A stretch of 64,000 nucleotides of DNA from Kribbella sandramycini (GCF_013131805.1 NZ_JABJRC010000002.1:744001-808000); one strand, 5' to 3'; shown: positions 9,069-17,962, numbered from the stretch's first letter. Program-made: numbers and translations. Notes: a model not told the origin generated them from the letters alone.

Positions 9069-9725
9069 TCAGACGCTGCGGAGGACGCTTACTACTACGC
9101 CGAGGATGGTGGCGTTGTCGCCGTCGATGACGGAGTAGGCGGGGTTGCGGGGCTCGAGGTAGACGTGGTTGTTGCGGCGGCGGTAGACCTTGACGGTCGC
9201 TTCCTCGTCGATCATGGCGGCGACGATCTGGCCGGAGTGGGCTTCCTGCTGCTGGCGGACGACGACGATGTCGCCGTCGCAGATGGCGGCGTCGATCATC
9301 GACTCGCCGCGGACGCGGAGGCCGAAGACATTGCCGCGGCCGGTGAGACCGCGGGGGAGTTGCATGACGTCGTCGACGTGCTCGATGGCCGAGATCGGCG
9401 TTCCGGCGGCGATGTCGCCGACGACCGGGACGGGCACGTTGTCGTCGTCGTCCACCCGCGCGGTGGACTCCGGCAGGAACATCCGGACGTCGATCGGCCG
9501 GGAGACCGAGGGGCTGCGCCGCAGGAAGCCCTTGTCCTCCAGGCTGGCGAGGTGTTTGGAGACGGACGACGACGAGCGCAGGCCGACCGCGTCGCCGATC
9601 TGCCGGCTGCTCGGCGAGTACCCGTGCCGGTGTACCCAGTCCCGGATCACCACCAGGATCCGTTGTTGCCGTTCCGGGAGGGCCGCCGCGTCGAGGTCGC
9701 CGAACAGGTCGAGATCAGTCACCAC
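9069..9725 (-). CDS. lexA: LexA repressor
   Basis: A 218-residue SOS repressor. The N-terminal winged helix (about 15-75; YSPSSRQIGDAVGLRSSSSV) binds SOS boxes. The C-terminal S24-type latent protease has the Ala107-Gly108 cleavage site (GDIAAGTP), catalytic Ser142 (GESMID) and Lys179 (ATVKVY). RecA-stimulated self-cleavage relieves repression of DNA-damage genes. Two GTG codons (9725, 9722) are possible starts. I see no clear SOS box in its own upstream region; the best SOS-like sequence in the window is at 17044-17059. Confidence 0.95.
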   Translation of the reverse strand: MVTDLDLFGDLDAAALPERQQRILVVIRDWVHRHGYSPSSRQIGDAVGLRSSSSVSKHLASLEDKGFLRRSPSVSRPIDVRMFLPESTARVDDDDNVPVPVVGDIAAGTPISAIEHVDDVMQLPRGLTGRGNVFGLRVRGESMIDAAICDGDIVVVRQQQEAHSGQIVAAMIDEEATVKVYRRRNNHVYLEPRNPAYSVIDGDNATILGVVVSVLRSV

Positions 9726-9871
9726 GAAATCCTAGGCCGAACCACCCCCGCCGCCCGCGACCGACCCGCCCCCGAAGCGACGTACCGCTCCACTCGGGTC
9801 CGGGTCCCGCCGGCTGCAGGTTGGTGCAATTGACGTGCGGACGAGCTGGTCCGGCACCTACGATCGGCCGC

Positions 9872-10681
9872 GTGACTCCTCCGCCGGACGCCGTCCGCAC
9901 AGCTTTCGGCGTCGAAGCGCCGCCGCGACTCCTCCCCGGCGGCCGCGGCCAGACCTGGCGAGCAGGCGACATCATCCTGAAGCCGGTCGACTTCGCGCCG
10001 GAGACCATCTGGCGAGCCGAGGTGCTCAGCACACTGCCGACGTCGCTGGAGTTCCGCGTCGCCCGGCCGATCCGCAGCCGATCCGGCGCCTGGATCGTCG
10101 ACGGCTGGGAGGCGAGCGAACACCTCGCCGGGCGAACCGATTCGAGCCGACCGGACGACGTACTGGTCGCCGGCGCCGCATTCCACGAGGCGGTCGCGAA
10201 GCTCCCACGGCCGGAGTTCCTCGACCTGCGCGACGAACCCTGGTCGTACGGCGATCGCGTGGCGTGGGAGGAGCTCGTGGTCGACGGGAGTCCGGCGTAC
10301 CGAAGCCTGGTGGAGCCGCTGCTGATCGCGCGGCGTCCGGTTGCGGTGCTGCCGCAGGTCGTCCACGGGGATCTGGCGGAGAACGTGATGTTCGCGGACG
10401 GATTACCGCCGGCCGTCATCGACTGGGCCGTGTATTGCCGGCCCACGGGTTGGGCTTCGGCGGTCGTCGTGGTCGACGCGTTGTGCTGGTACGACGCGCG
10501 GCCGGAGCTGATCGAGCGGTGGCGTCAGGTTCCGGAGTGGGGGCAGATGCTGATCCGCGCGCTGATCTACCGGATGGCGACCGACGAAGCGGTCGGCGGT
10601 GCAGCGATGTGGACTCCTGAGCATCGGAAGGTCTATGCGCCGGTCATCGAGCTCGCGATAGCCGCAGCGGATCAGGGCTAG
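9872..10681 (+). CDS. TIGR02569-type aminoglycoside-phosphotransferase-fold protein
   Basis: A 269-residue kinase-fold protein resembling the actinobacterial TIGR02569 family, which opens with TPPPDAVRTAFG. The APH catalytic loop VHGDLAENVMF (about 186-196) and the metal-binding aspartate in VIDWAVYCRP (about 205) are present, so phosphotransfer to an unknown small molecule is plausible. The GTG at 9872 was chosen because it gives the family N-terminus. It is divergent from lexA with a 146-bp spacer that contains a 13-mer shared with the ribE-ribB leader (GGTTGGTGCAATT, 9819-9831). Confidence 0.75.
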   Translation: MTPPPDAVRTAFGVEAPPRLLPGGRGQTWRAGDIILKPVDFAPETIWRAEVLSTLPTSLEFRVARPIRSRSGAWIVDGWEASEHLAGRTDSSRPDDVLVAGAAFHEAVAKLPRPEFLDLRDEPWSYGDRVAWEELVVDGSPAYRSLVEPLLIARRPVAVLPQVVHGDLAENVMFADGLPPAVIDWAVYCRPTGWASAVVVVDALCWYDARPELIERWRQVPEWGQMLIRALIYRMATDEAVGGAAMWTPEHRKVYAPVIELAIAAADQG

Positions 10682-10756
10682 TGCGGAAGGCTCTTCGACA
10701 GGAGCCGGGGGCTGGGGTTTGGTAGCGGTAATGCCGTCGAGGAGTGGGGACAACTT

Positions 10757-12775
10757 GTGAGGCTGTTCAGAGCTGGGGGGCTGGCGCTTGCCCTGGGGCT
10801 GGTTGGCGGAGTCGCGGCGAGCGGTCCGGCCGCGGCTGCGGAGACGCGCACGGTGAGCTATCGGGGGTTCGAGGTTCGGGTGCCGGCTGGCTGGCCGGTC
10901 GTCGATCTCGACCAAGAGCCGACGGCGTGTGTGCGGTTCGATCGGCCGGCGGTCTATGTGGGCCGGAGTTCGGCGCAGGCCGATTGCCCGGCGCGCCTGG
11001 TCGGCCGGAGCACCGGCTTGGTGCTGGAGCCGTTGAGCGCGGGCAAGGTGTCGTCGCCGGGATTGTTGCGCCGGGCGGTGCCAGAGGCCGGCGTGCTGGC
11101 GACGGCCTACTACGAGCCGGGGGCGGAGCAGGCGGCGGCCGAGGTGCTGGCGACCGGCCGGACTGGGGTCGGCGCGAAAGCAGCGGCGGCGCCGCGGGCG
11201 GCAGCGGTTGCGCCTTCGGTGGTTGCTAGCGGCAACCTCAATGGCGAGGCCTTCGACACCTGTACGGCGCCGCCGCAGCCGACCATGGATGCGTGGCAGC
11301 CGGCGTACCAGGCGATCGGGGTCTACATCAGCGGGGCGAATCGTGGGTGCGACCAGCCGAATTTGACGGCCGAGTGGGTCACCGCGAACGCGGCCAAGGG
11401 ATGGCAGTTCCTGCTGATCGACGTGGGGCTGCAGGCGCCCTGCTCGACGATCTACGGGCCGACGAAGCAGTTCTCGAGTGTGCCGGCGACGGCGTTCGCG
11501 CAAGGCAAGACAGCTGCGGCGAACGCCGTGATCGCGGCGCAGGGGCTCGGGTTCGCGCAGCGCAGCGCGATCTACAGCGATATCGAGCACTATCCGTCGA
11601 CGGCTGCGTGCAAGGCCGCCGTCCTGTCGTATCTGAGTGGGTGGACGCAGGAGCTGCACTCGCGTGGGTACGTCAGCGGCGTGTACTCGTCCGCGTCCTC
11701 GGGTGGTGCTGATCTCGCGAGTGCGTACACCAACACGGCGTACACGCGGCCGGACAACCTGTGGTTCGCGCACTGGGGCTCGACGCCGGTCGGGACCAGC
11801 CGGTTCATCCCGGCGACGATGTGGAACAACCACCAGCGCGTGCACCAGTACGTCGGCGACACGTCCGAGACGAACGGCGGCGTGACGCTCAAGATCGACA
11901 AGAACCGCGTCGACCTGACCGCGCCGCCGGCTGCACCGACGGGCTTCTCGGTGACGGGCGCGACGTCCGCGGCGACGCTGCGCTGGACGAAGCCGGCCGG
12001 GACGGAGGTGATCGTGCGGACGGCGGTCGGCTCGACTCCGCCGCCGTTGACCAGCTCGGGTACGGCGGTCTACAGCGGGACGGCGGCGGCGTACACGATG
12101 ACCCGCTTGGCGAACTCGGCGTCGTACGCGTTCCGCGCCTGGGTGAAGGACAGCACCGGCAAGGTCAGCCCTGGCGCGGACGTCCTGCTGGTCGGGACGA
12201 AGGCGACCATCACGGCGGGTGCGGCCTGGATCAACCACGGTCAGACGGTGCCGGTCTCGATGACGGTGACGCGGCTCGACGGCGGCAAGCTGAGCGGCGC
12301 GCCGATCGTGCTGTACTCGAAGGCGAAGAACGCGACCGCCTGGAAGGCCATCGCCACGGTGACCTCGGATGCCAACGGGGTGGCGACGTCCGCGCAGAAG
12401 CCGACGGTTTCGACGGATTACCAGTGGGGATACAACGGCGCCGCCGGTCTGCTGGGGACGCGTGGGCCGATTACGCGCGTCGAGGTCCGGCCGGCGATCT
12501 CGTCGTACCTGACCCCGGCGGCGATCAAACTCGGTGCCACGAGCAACTTCTACGGATACCTGACGCCGCCGCACCCCGGGACGAAGGCCTATCTGCAGCG
12601 CAAGTCGGGGACGGCGTGGGCCGCTGCCGGGACGGGCGTGCTGACGGCGAACGGGAAGTACTCGTTCGTGATCAAGCCGGCGGCGCGCGGTAGTCACACC
12701 TACCGCGTGGTCTGGCTGGCGGACGCCGATCACCAGGGCACGCAGACGCCGTCCAAGACGATCACGGTGAGCTGA
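10757..12775 (+). CDS. secreted DUF1906 glycoside-hydrolase-like protein with C-terminal beta-sandwich domains
   Basis: A 672-residue secreted protein. Residues 1-30 form a signal peptide (ALGLVGG...PAAAAE). A DUF1906 (Rv2525c-like, TIM-barrel GH25-like) domain spans about 155-395, with GVYISGANRGC, WQFLLIDVG and a DIEHY segment that supplies the usual acidic residues. A fibronectin-III-like domain (about 396-480) and further beta-rich repeats follow to the end. DUF1906 proteins are thought to act on cell-wall glycans, but the exact reaction is not established. GTG at 10757 is the start. The stop abuts the stop of the convergent LysR gene with no gap. Confidence 0.8.
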   Translation: MRLFRAGGLALALGLVGGVAASGPAAAAETRTVSYRGFEVRVPAGWPVVDLDQEPTACVRFDRPAVYVGRSSAQADCPARLVGRSTGLVLEPLSAGKVSSPGLLRRAVPEAGVLATAYYEPGAEQAAAEVLATGRTGVGAKAAAAPRAAAVAPSVVASGNLNGEAFDTCTAPPQPTMDAWQPAYQAIGVYISGANRGCDQPNLTAEWVTANAAKGWQFLLIDVGLQAPCSTIYGPTKQFSSVPATAFAQGKTAAANAVIAAQGLGFAQRSAIYSDIEHYPSTAACKAAVLSYLSGWTQELHSRGYVSGVYSSASSGGADLASAYTNTAYTRPDNLWFAHWGSTPVGTSRFIPATMWNNHQRVHQYVGDTSETNGGVTLKIDKNRVDLTAPPAAPTGFSVTGATSAATLRWTKPAGTEVIVRTAVGSTPPPLTSSGTAVYSGTAAAYTMTRLANSASYAFRAWVKDSTGKVSPGADVLLVGTKATITAGAAWINHGQTVPVSMTVTRLDGGKLSGAPIVLYSKAKNATAWKAIATVTSDANGVATSAQKPTVSTDYQWGYNGAAGLLGTRGPITRVEVRPAISSYLTPAAIKLGATSNFYGYLTPPHPGTKAYLQRKSGTAWAAAGTGVLTANGKYSFVIKPAARGSHTYRVVWLADADHQGTQTPSKTITVS

Positions 12776-13642
12776 TCAGGTCAGGCCGGCCGCAAGCTTT
12801 CGCGCGATCTCGATCGCGTGCGCCACGAGCGGCGAGTGCGTGCGGCCGGCCTGCCACAGCAGGTAGATCTCCCGATCCGGGAGTTGCGGATCGAGCGGAT
12901 GCAGGCTGAGCTGCTGGTCGTCGGTCACCGACAGGCGCGGCATGACGGCCGCGCCCAGCCCGGCGCGGACCATCGCGAGCAGCGCCTCGTTGCCGACCGT
13001 GCGGAACACGAACCGCGGCGCGATCCCGGCCGCATCGAGTGTCGCCTCCACCCGGGCCTGATCGCAGATCGCCGGGTGGGCGACGAGCGGGTGACCGTCG
13101 AGCTCCTTCAGCTCGACCGGGCCGGGCGCGAAGTCACCCGGCCGGGCGACCAGGACATGCGGATCGGCGAGGACCTTGAGCCGCTCGACGTCGCCGTCCC
13201 CGGGACCGTCGAAGAACATCAGGTCGATCTCGCCGAGGTCCGGGACGTCGGTCTCCTCCTCGAACAGCCGGATGTCGCAGCCGGGGTGGGCGTCGCGCAG
13301 TTCGCGGATGAGCGGCGGCAGTAAGACGTTGGTTGCGGTCTGGAAGGTGCCGATATCGATCCGGCCGTCGCCGGCGCGGAAGCGATCGACGGCGTCCGTC
13401 ATCGCCTGCGCCCGGGCGAGCAGCTCCCGCCCGTGCTCGAGGACGACGGCGCCCAGCGGTGTCAGCCGGACCGGACGGGGCCCGCCCGGCCGATCGAAGA
13501 GCGGGCCGCCGGCCTCCTTCTCCAAGACGGCGATCTGCTGGCTGACGCTGGACTGCGTGTACCCGAGCGCGACCGCGGCCCGGCCGAATGTGCCGTGATC
13601 CGCGACGGCTGCGAGGGTTGCGAGCTGCCGTAGTGCGTACAT
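12776..13642 (-). CDS. LysR family transcriptional regulator
   Basis: A 288-residue LysR regulator: N-terminal winged HTH (residues 4-62; FGRAAVALGYTQSSVSQQIAVLE) and a periplasmic-binding-like effector domain (about 90-285). It is divergent from an alpha/beta hydrolase gene across an 86-bp spacer with a clear dyad, the usual arrangement in which the LysR protein controls the neighbouring enzyme and itself. The effector is unknown. There is no obvious ribosome site before the ATG at 13642, so the mRNA may be nearly leaderless. Confidence 0.9.
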   Translation of the reverse strand: MYALRQLATLAAVADHGTFGRAAVALGYTQSSVSQQIAVLEKEAGGPLFDRPGGPRPVRLTPLGAVVLEHGRELLARAQAMTDAVDRFRAGDGRIDIGTFQTATNVLLPPLIRELRDAHPGCDIRLFEEETDVPDLGEIDLMFFDGPGDGDVERLKVLADPHVLVARPGDFAPGPVELKELDGHPLVAHPAICDQARVEATLDAAGIAPRFVFRTVGNEALLAMVRAGLGAAVMPRLSVTDDQQLSLHPLDPQLPDREIYLLWQAGRTHSPLVAHAIEIARKLAAGLT

Positions 13643-13654
13643 GATGCCGATGAT

Positions 13655-13707
13655 ATCGCTTGAGGCGATTGAGCTGATCGGAAACCATCGCTTTTCACGA
13701 TTATATT
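13655..13707. promoter_or_regulatory. divergent promoter with LysR-type operator
   Basis: ATCGC-TTGAG-GCGAT (13655-13669) is a perfect 5-5-5 dyad fitting the T-N11-A LysR binding pattern, and a related ATCG/CGAT pair lies at about 13687-13700. TATATT (13702-13707) is a good -10 for the rightward gene. The sites are visible; assignment to this LysR protein is inferred from position. Confidence 0.6.
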
Positions 13708-13728
13708 ATGCCGCTTAGCGTCGTACTC

Positions 13729-14561
13729 ATGACGACAGAGCAGCTGTACCACCAGGTGAACGGCGTGGAACTGTGCGCGCAGACCTTCGGCGACCCGGCG
13801 GACCCGCCGGTCCTGCTGATCCACGGCGCTTCGGCGTCCATGCTGTGGTGGGACGAGTCGCTCTGCGAGGCCCTCGCGGCCCGCGGGCGGTACGTCATCC
13901 GCTACGACCAGCGCGACACCGGCCGCTCGACCACCTGCTTGCCCGGCGAGCCCAACTACGCGATGAGCGACCTGGCCGCCGACGCCGTCGCCCTCCTCGA
14001 CGCCCTCGCCATCCCGCGCGCCCACGTCGTCGCCCAGTCGATGAACGGCGGCACCGGCCTGCAGATCGCCGTCGACCATGCATCCCGAGTCTTGTCCATC
14101 ACCTTCGTCGCCACCACCACCGGCGACGACGCGCTACCACCGCCGTCCGCCGACCTCCCGCGCTTCGACCCGCCCGACTTTACCGACCCGGCCGCGGTCG
14201 AGGAGTACGTCGTCCAGGCAACCGCGGCCGAGGTCCCCGGCATGTTCGACGAGCAAGCCATGCGCTCCCTCGTCCGCCGCGACATGGCCCGAGCCCGCAA
14301 TTACGAGTCCTCCCTCACCAACCACTACGCCATGGTCTTCGACGGTCCCCGCGCCGGCAGCTTCGACTCGATCAAAGCCCCAGCCCTCATCATCCACGGC
14401 GAGTCCGACCCGATCTTCCCCCTACCCCACGGCGAAGCCCTCAGAGACGCCATCCCCAACGCCCGCCTCGTAACCCTCCCCAAACCGGCCACGGCCTACC
14501 CGCCCCGATCTGGGGCCTCTTCGTCGACGCAGTAGCCGAGCACACGGCAGTCCGCTCATGA
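13729..14561 (+). pseudogene. alpha/beta hydrolase with a frameshift near its 3' end
   Basis: An alpha/beta-fold hydrolase of about 277 residues when repaired. The lipase-type HG motif (LLIHGASASMLWWDE), the nucleophile elbow (VAQSMNGG) and the acid strand (LIIHGESDPIFPLP) are in one frame from ATG 13729. After ARLVTLP the frame goes to an unlike tail ending at 14535, while the +2 frame continues with QTGHGLPAPIWGLFVDAVAEH and stops at 14561. A single missing base near 14476-14484 explains this. The catalytic histidine (GHG) lies in the shifted part, so as sequenced the protein lacks it. It is probably regulated by the divergent LysR gene. It could be a real mutation or a base-call error in a C-run. 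Confidence 0.75.
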
Positions 14562-14913
14562 ACGCCGCGGAGCGCACCCCGCTCACCGAGCACACGAGTG
14601 CAGTCGGTCGAGAACACGGGGTTGCGGTCGCGACGGCTGCGGTGCGCGCCTCGCTCACCGAGCGCGCGAGTGCGGTCGGCGCTGGGCGTATCAGCACCCG
14701 ACACCGGCCGGCGCCCAGCTGTCATGTGGGGCCTGTCCGTGGGCGGGTGTGCGGGGCTACGGTCGTGAACGCCGCAGGGCAGGCCGCGCTCGCCGCGCGC
14801 GTGGGGCCAGCTGTCGTCTTCTGGTGGTCGCGGCGTGACTGCCCTGGTGCGTCGGGTGTTGGTGGACCGGTCGCGGGTTTCGGCGAGATGGTTGTGCACG
14901 GGGAGGTGGGGTT
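14562..14913. repeat. 352-bp spacer with a 72-bp-period diverged tandem repeat
   Basis: There is no convincing gene. Two 36-bp units (14572-14607 and 14644-14679; 31 of 36 identical; core CTCACCGAGC...CGAGTGC.GTCGG) sit 72 bp apart. A 119-codon open frame (14558-14917) spans them and overlaps the next start, but its sequence is low-complexity with no recognisable domain. The units resemble the AEHTAV end of the upstream hydrolase, so duplication of its 3' end is possible. Confidence 0.45.
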
Positions 14914-15720
14914 GTGAAGTCCGCGGTGTGGGTTCCGTTGTTCGGGGACTTGGCGGATGCGGGGGTGGTGGCTCGGTTGGCGGGGCGGGCTGAGGAGGCT
15001 GGGTGGGACGGGTTCTTCGTGTGGGATCAGTTGTGGTGGCGGGAGCCGATTCGGTCGGTGGGGGATCCGTGGATCACGCTGGCGGCGGTGGCTTGTGCGA
15101 CGTCGCGGCTGCGGATCGGGCCGATGGTGACGCCGGTGGCGCGTCGGCGTCCGGCGAAGTTGTTGCGGGAGACGGCGGGGCTGGATGTGTTGAGCCGGGG
15201 GCGGTTGACGTTGGGCGTGGGGCTGGGGAGCGATCGGTTCGCGGGGGAGTACTCGCGGACCGGGGAGACGGTGGACGACCGCGTGCGGGCCGAGCAGCTC
15301 GACGAGATGCTCGACATCCTGACGGCGGGCTGGACGGGGGAGCCGGTGCGTCACGAGGGCCGTCACTACCGGATCGACGACGTCCGCTTCCTGCCCCGCC
15401 CGGCCCAGGGCGCCGTGCCCATCTGGGCCGCCGGATTCCCGGGCAACCTGAAACCCCTGCGCCGGGCCGCCCGGTACGACGGCTTCTTCCCGGTCAACCT
15501 CACCTCACCCGACCAACTCGCCGAAGCCACCGCGAACCTGGCCACCGTCTTCGGCACCCCCATCCCACCCACCTACGACGTCGTAGTAGCCCTCGAACCC
15601 GACACCGACCCACGCCCCTACGAAGCCGCCGGCGCCACCTGGTCCGTCACCGACTTCGACCCACCCACCCTCACCCTCGCCGACCTGACCGCAGTAATCG
15701 ACGCCGGCCCCACCCGCTAG
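14914..15720 (+). CDS. LLM class flavin-dependent oxidoreductase
   Basis: A 268-residue luciferase-like monooxygenase (TIM barrel; FMN or F420). The N-terminus (WVPLFGDLADAGVVARLAGRA, EEAGWDGFFVWDQLW) and LLRETAGLDVLSRGRLTLGVGLG match the family. It is slightly short at the C-terminus compared with usual members (about 290-330 residues). The GTG at 14914 has GGGGAGG upstream. Base usage switches strongly within the gene: G-rich codons to about 15260, then C-rich to the stop. The substrate is unknown. Confidence 0.88.
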   Translation: MKSAVWVPLFGDLADAGVVARLAGRAEEAGWDGFFVWDQLWWREPIRSVGDPWITLAAVACATSRLRIGPMVTPVARRRPAKLLRETAGLDVLSRGRLTLGVGLGSDRFAGEYSRTGETVDDRVRAEQLDEMLDILTAGWTGEPVRHEGRHYRIDDVRFLPRPAQGAVPIWAAGFPGNLKPLRRAARYDGFFPVNLTSPDQLAEATANLATVFGTPIPPTYDVVVALEPDTDPRPYEAAGATWSVTDFDPPTLTLADLTAVIDAGPTR

Positions 15721-16162
15721 CCGCCTAGCTGGTGAGTGGAGTGCGACGGCTGGCAGTCACCCGGCGCAGCGCACAGGCGGTCGCGGAAACCCTGTTGGCG
15801 TGCTGATGAGCCGCCTCGGAGCGTGCGAACAGGTCGGCGACGAGCAGTCGAGGTCGCCGGAGCGCGCGGGCCGTGTGTGCCTATCGGCTGGTGCCGCCGG
15901 AGTTTGCGCGCCGTGGACGCCTGATAGCTGGCGCCCGAGGAGTGTGGGGGTGGTGAGAGGCGCAGGAGCTGGCTGGGTGAGTTCGCGGAGCTCGCGCGTG
16001 GGGTGCGGCACTCGGTCAGGTGAGCCTCGGAGCCCCGTGCACGGGGCGTCGAGGGGTGGCTCGCGGTGTGCCTGGTAGCCGGCGGATGTGGGTGTGTGCG
16101 GGCGGGGGAGGTGGCTGCCGGCTGGTGGTTGGCGTGCGTTGGCTGGGCCCAGGGCACCCCGG
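15721..16162. other. 442-bp spacer without a supported gene
   Basis: This lies between the stops of the LLM oxidoreductase and the XRE regulator. Open frames on both strands are low-complexity and have no recognisable domain or ribosome site. Only a small hairpin (CCCCGTGCACGGGGC near 16035-16050) stands out; it could assist termination of the two convergent genes. Confidence 0.5.
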
Positions 16163-17023
16163 TTAGTGGGAGTGGAGGAGGGACCGGAGGGTGGCTTCGG
16201 TTTGTTGGGGTGGGGGGATGGTGGCGGCGAGGGTGTCGAGGGCTTGGGTGTAGGTCTCGACGTCGTCGCGTTTGTCGAGGTAGAGGGCGCTGGTGAGGTG
16301 TTCCACGTAGACGACGTCGGGGAGGTCGTGCTGGGGGAAGCGGAGGAGGCTGAAGGCGCCGCCGTGGGCGGCGTGGCCGCGGCTGCCCAGGGGGATGATC
16401 TGGAGGGTGATGTTGGGGTGGTGGACGGCTTCGCGGAGGGCTTCGAGCTGTTCGCGGAGGACCTGGGGGCCGCCGATCGGGCGGTGCAGGACGGCTTCTT
16501 CGACGACGGCCCAGAGTTTGAGTGGGGTCTCGCGGTCGAGGGCGCGCTGGCGGCGGGCGCGGAGGGCGACGATCCGGTCGACCTCGGCGTCGTCACGGCC
16601 GGCGTGTAGCCGGGCGACGGCTCGGGTGTAGCTCGCGGTCTGGAGCAGGCCGGGGACGAACTGAATCTCGTAGGTGCGGATCAGCTCGGCGGCCGCCTCC
16701 AGCCCGAGGTAGGCGTCGAACCAGTCGGGCGTGACGTCGCCGTACCGGTGCCACCAGCCGCGGTGGTTGGCCTCGCGAGCCAGCTCCAGCAGCCGATCGC
16801 GCTCGCGGGCCTCGCTGACGCCGTACAGACTGAGCAGATCTTCGACGTCGCGCTCCTTGAAGCCGACCCGGCCTAACTCGAGCCGGCTGATCTTGGACTC
16901 CGAGGCGCGGATTGCCCAGCCCGCATCCGTTCGGCTGACCCCGGCGCGCTCGCGCAGGCGCCGCAGATGGCTGCCCAGCATCATCCGCAGCGCCGTCGGC
17001 CCTACCTCACCTTGCCCCGCCAT
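16163..17023 (-). CDS. XRE family regulator with DUF5753 domain
   Basis: A 286-residue regulator with an N-terminal HTH_31-type helix-turn-helix (about 12-70; LRRLRERAGVSRTDAGWAI) and a C-terminal DUF5753 domain (about 95-280; YEIQFVPGLLQTASYTRAV). Streptomycetes and relatives encode many such proteins, often beside small membrane or DUF397 partners; here the upstream partner is a phosphotransferase on the same strand 33 bp away. A 12-bp-arm inverted repeat at 17042-17071, 19 bp before the ATG, is a likely operator. Confidence 0.88.
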   Translation of the reverse strand: MAGQGEVGPTALRMMLGSHLRRLRERAGVSRTDAGWAIRASESKISRLELGRVGFKERDVEDLLSLYGVSEARERDRLLELAREANHRGWWHRYGDVTPDWFDAYLGLEAAAELIRTYEIQFVPGLLQTASYTRAVARLHAGRDDAEVDRIVALRARRQRALDRETPLKLWAVVEEAVLHRPIGGPQVLREQLEALREAVHHPNITLQIIPLGSRGHAAHGGAFSLLRFPQHDLPDVVYVEHLTSALYLDKRDDVETYTQALDTLAATIPPPQQTEATLRSLLHSH

Positions 17024-17041
17024 GAGCCGAGCTTACAGTAT

Positions 17042-17071
17042 TATCGAACAGATGTTCTAATCTGTTCGATA
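17042..17071 (-). promoter_or_regulatory. perfect 12-bp inverted repeat, SOS-box-like, before the XRE gene
   Basis: TATCGAACAGAT (17042-17053) and ATCTGTTCGATA (17060-17071) form a perfect dyad with a 6-bp spacer; it straddles the stop codon of the phosphotransferase gene. The left part, TCGAACAGATGTTCTA (17044-17059), is also close to the actinobacterial LexA box TCGAAC-N4-GTTCGA. It could be the XRE autoregulatory site, a LexA site, or both. Confidence 0.55.
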
Positions 17072-17920
17072 CTCGGAAAGTGCCAGCCAGTGGTCGACGG
17101 CGGCCGGTTCGAAGTGCCGGATGGCCCAGTCGGTCATGCGGAGGCTCATGTGCGCCCAGAGCGGTCGCAGCACGTCGTCGGGGAGCTCGTCGAGGACGGC
17201 GTCCAGTCGCTCGACGACGCCGGGGGCCGGGTGCTGGCCGTGCAGGCCGAAGCGGAGCGTGACGAGGTCGAGGAGCCGATTGCCGCGACCGGCGCCGTCC
17301 CAGTCGATGACTCCGGTGATGCGGTCGTTCGTCGCGAGCAGGTTCCCCGGGTGGAAGTCGACGTGCACGGCGTCGTCCCCGTGCAGGGGGCCTGGGTACG
17401 CCGAACCGACAGCTTCGACCCAGTCGAGCAGCCGCGCCGCTCGGGGACCGTGGGTGCGCAGCGGCCCATGCAGGCAGAAGCCCGGGCCGTCGTCCCGGAG
17501 GTACAACTCCAGCGTCGGTACGCCGGGGCCCAGGAGGCCGGCCAGTTGCTCGTTGATCGCGAGCGCCTGCGCCAGCAGCCCCTCGTCCAGCGCCTTGATA
17601 GGTGCCCCGGGCAACAACTCCTGGACGATCGCGATCGCCCCGTCGAGCTGAACCGCCAGTTCGGTGGCCGGCGCCGGAACCCCCGCTCGCCGCGCGGCCT
17701 CCACCACAGCCAGCGGGCCCGCCTCGAACTCCTTCAGCTCGACCCCGGGCCGCCACTTGAGCACCGACCGCCGCCCGTCGTCCCACCGCACGTACGCGGC
17801 CCCAACCTCACCCCCAGCACACAACCCCTCAACCCCGAGCCGCACCCCAACCCGCTCCGCCACCTCGTCCACCACCGCGCCAACCTCGAGCCGCGCCACC
17901 CGACCCCAACCAGAACCCAT
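17057..17920 (-). CDS. phosphotransferase (APH/choline kinase fold)
   Basis: A 287-residue APH-fold phosphotransferase with the catalytic Brenner motif HVDFHPGNLL (about 186-195) and the metal-binding VIDWDGAGRG (about 204-213). N-lobe residues SVLKWRPG supply the ATP-binding lysine. The target could be an antibiotic, a metabolite or a sugar; resistance cannot be claimed. The gene ends inside the dyad that precedes the XRE regulator, so the two may form an operon with an internal promoter. The 5' quarter is unusually G-rich on the coding strand. Confidence 0.82.
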   Translation of the reverse strand: MGSGWGRVARLEVGAVVDEVAERVGVRLGVEGLCAGGEVGAAYVRWDDGRRSVLKWRPGVELKEFEAGPLAVVEAARRAGVPAPATELAVQLDGAIAIVQELLPGAPIKALDEGLLAQALAINEQLAGLLGPGVPTLELYLRDDGPGFCLHGPLRTHGPRAARLLDWVEAVGSAYPGPLHGDDAVHVDFHPGNLLATNDRITGVIDWDGAGRGNRLLDLVTLRFGLHGQHPAPGVVERLDAVLDELPDDVLRPLWAHMSLRMTDWAIRHFEPAAVDHWLALSEYRTD

Positions 17921-17962
17921 CCGCCCAACCTAACCCCCACCCACCCCAACCACCGACCGACG

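Noticed and set aside
9720-9875. SOS box in the lexA promoter
   Set aside because: No GAAC-N4-GTTC sequence is visible in the lexA/TIGR02569-like spacer.
10403-12733. 776-codon open frame on the minus strand
   Set aside because: It is antisense to the DUF1906 gene, Arg/Pro-rich, with no domain; typical of high-GC shadow frames.
15757-16596. 279-codon minus-strand open frame
   Set aside because: It overlaps the XRE gene in another frame and is Ser/Pro/Thr/Arg-rich with no domain.
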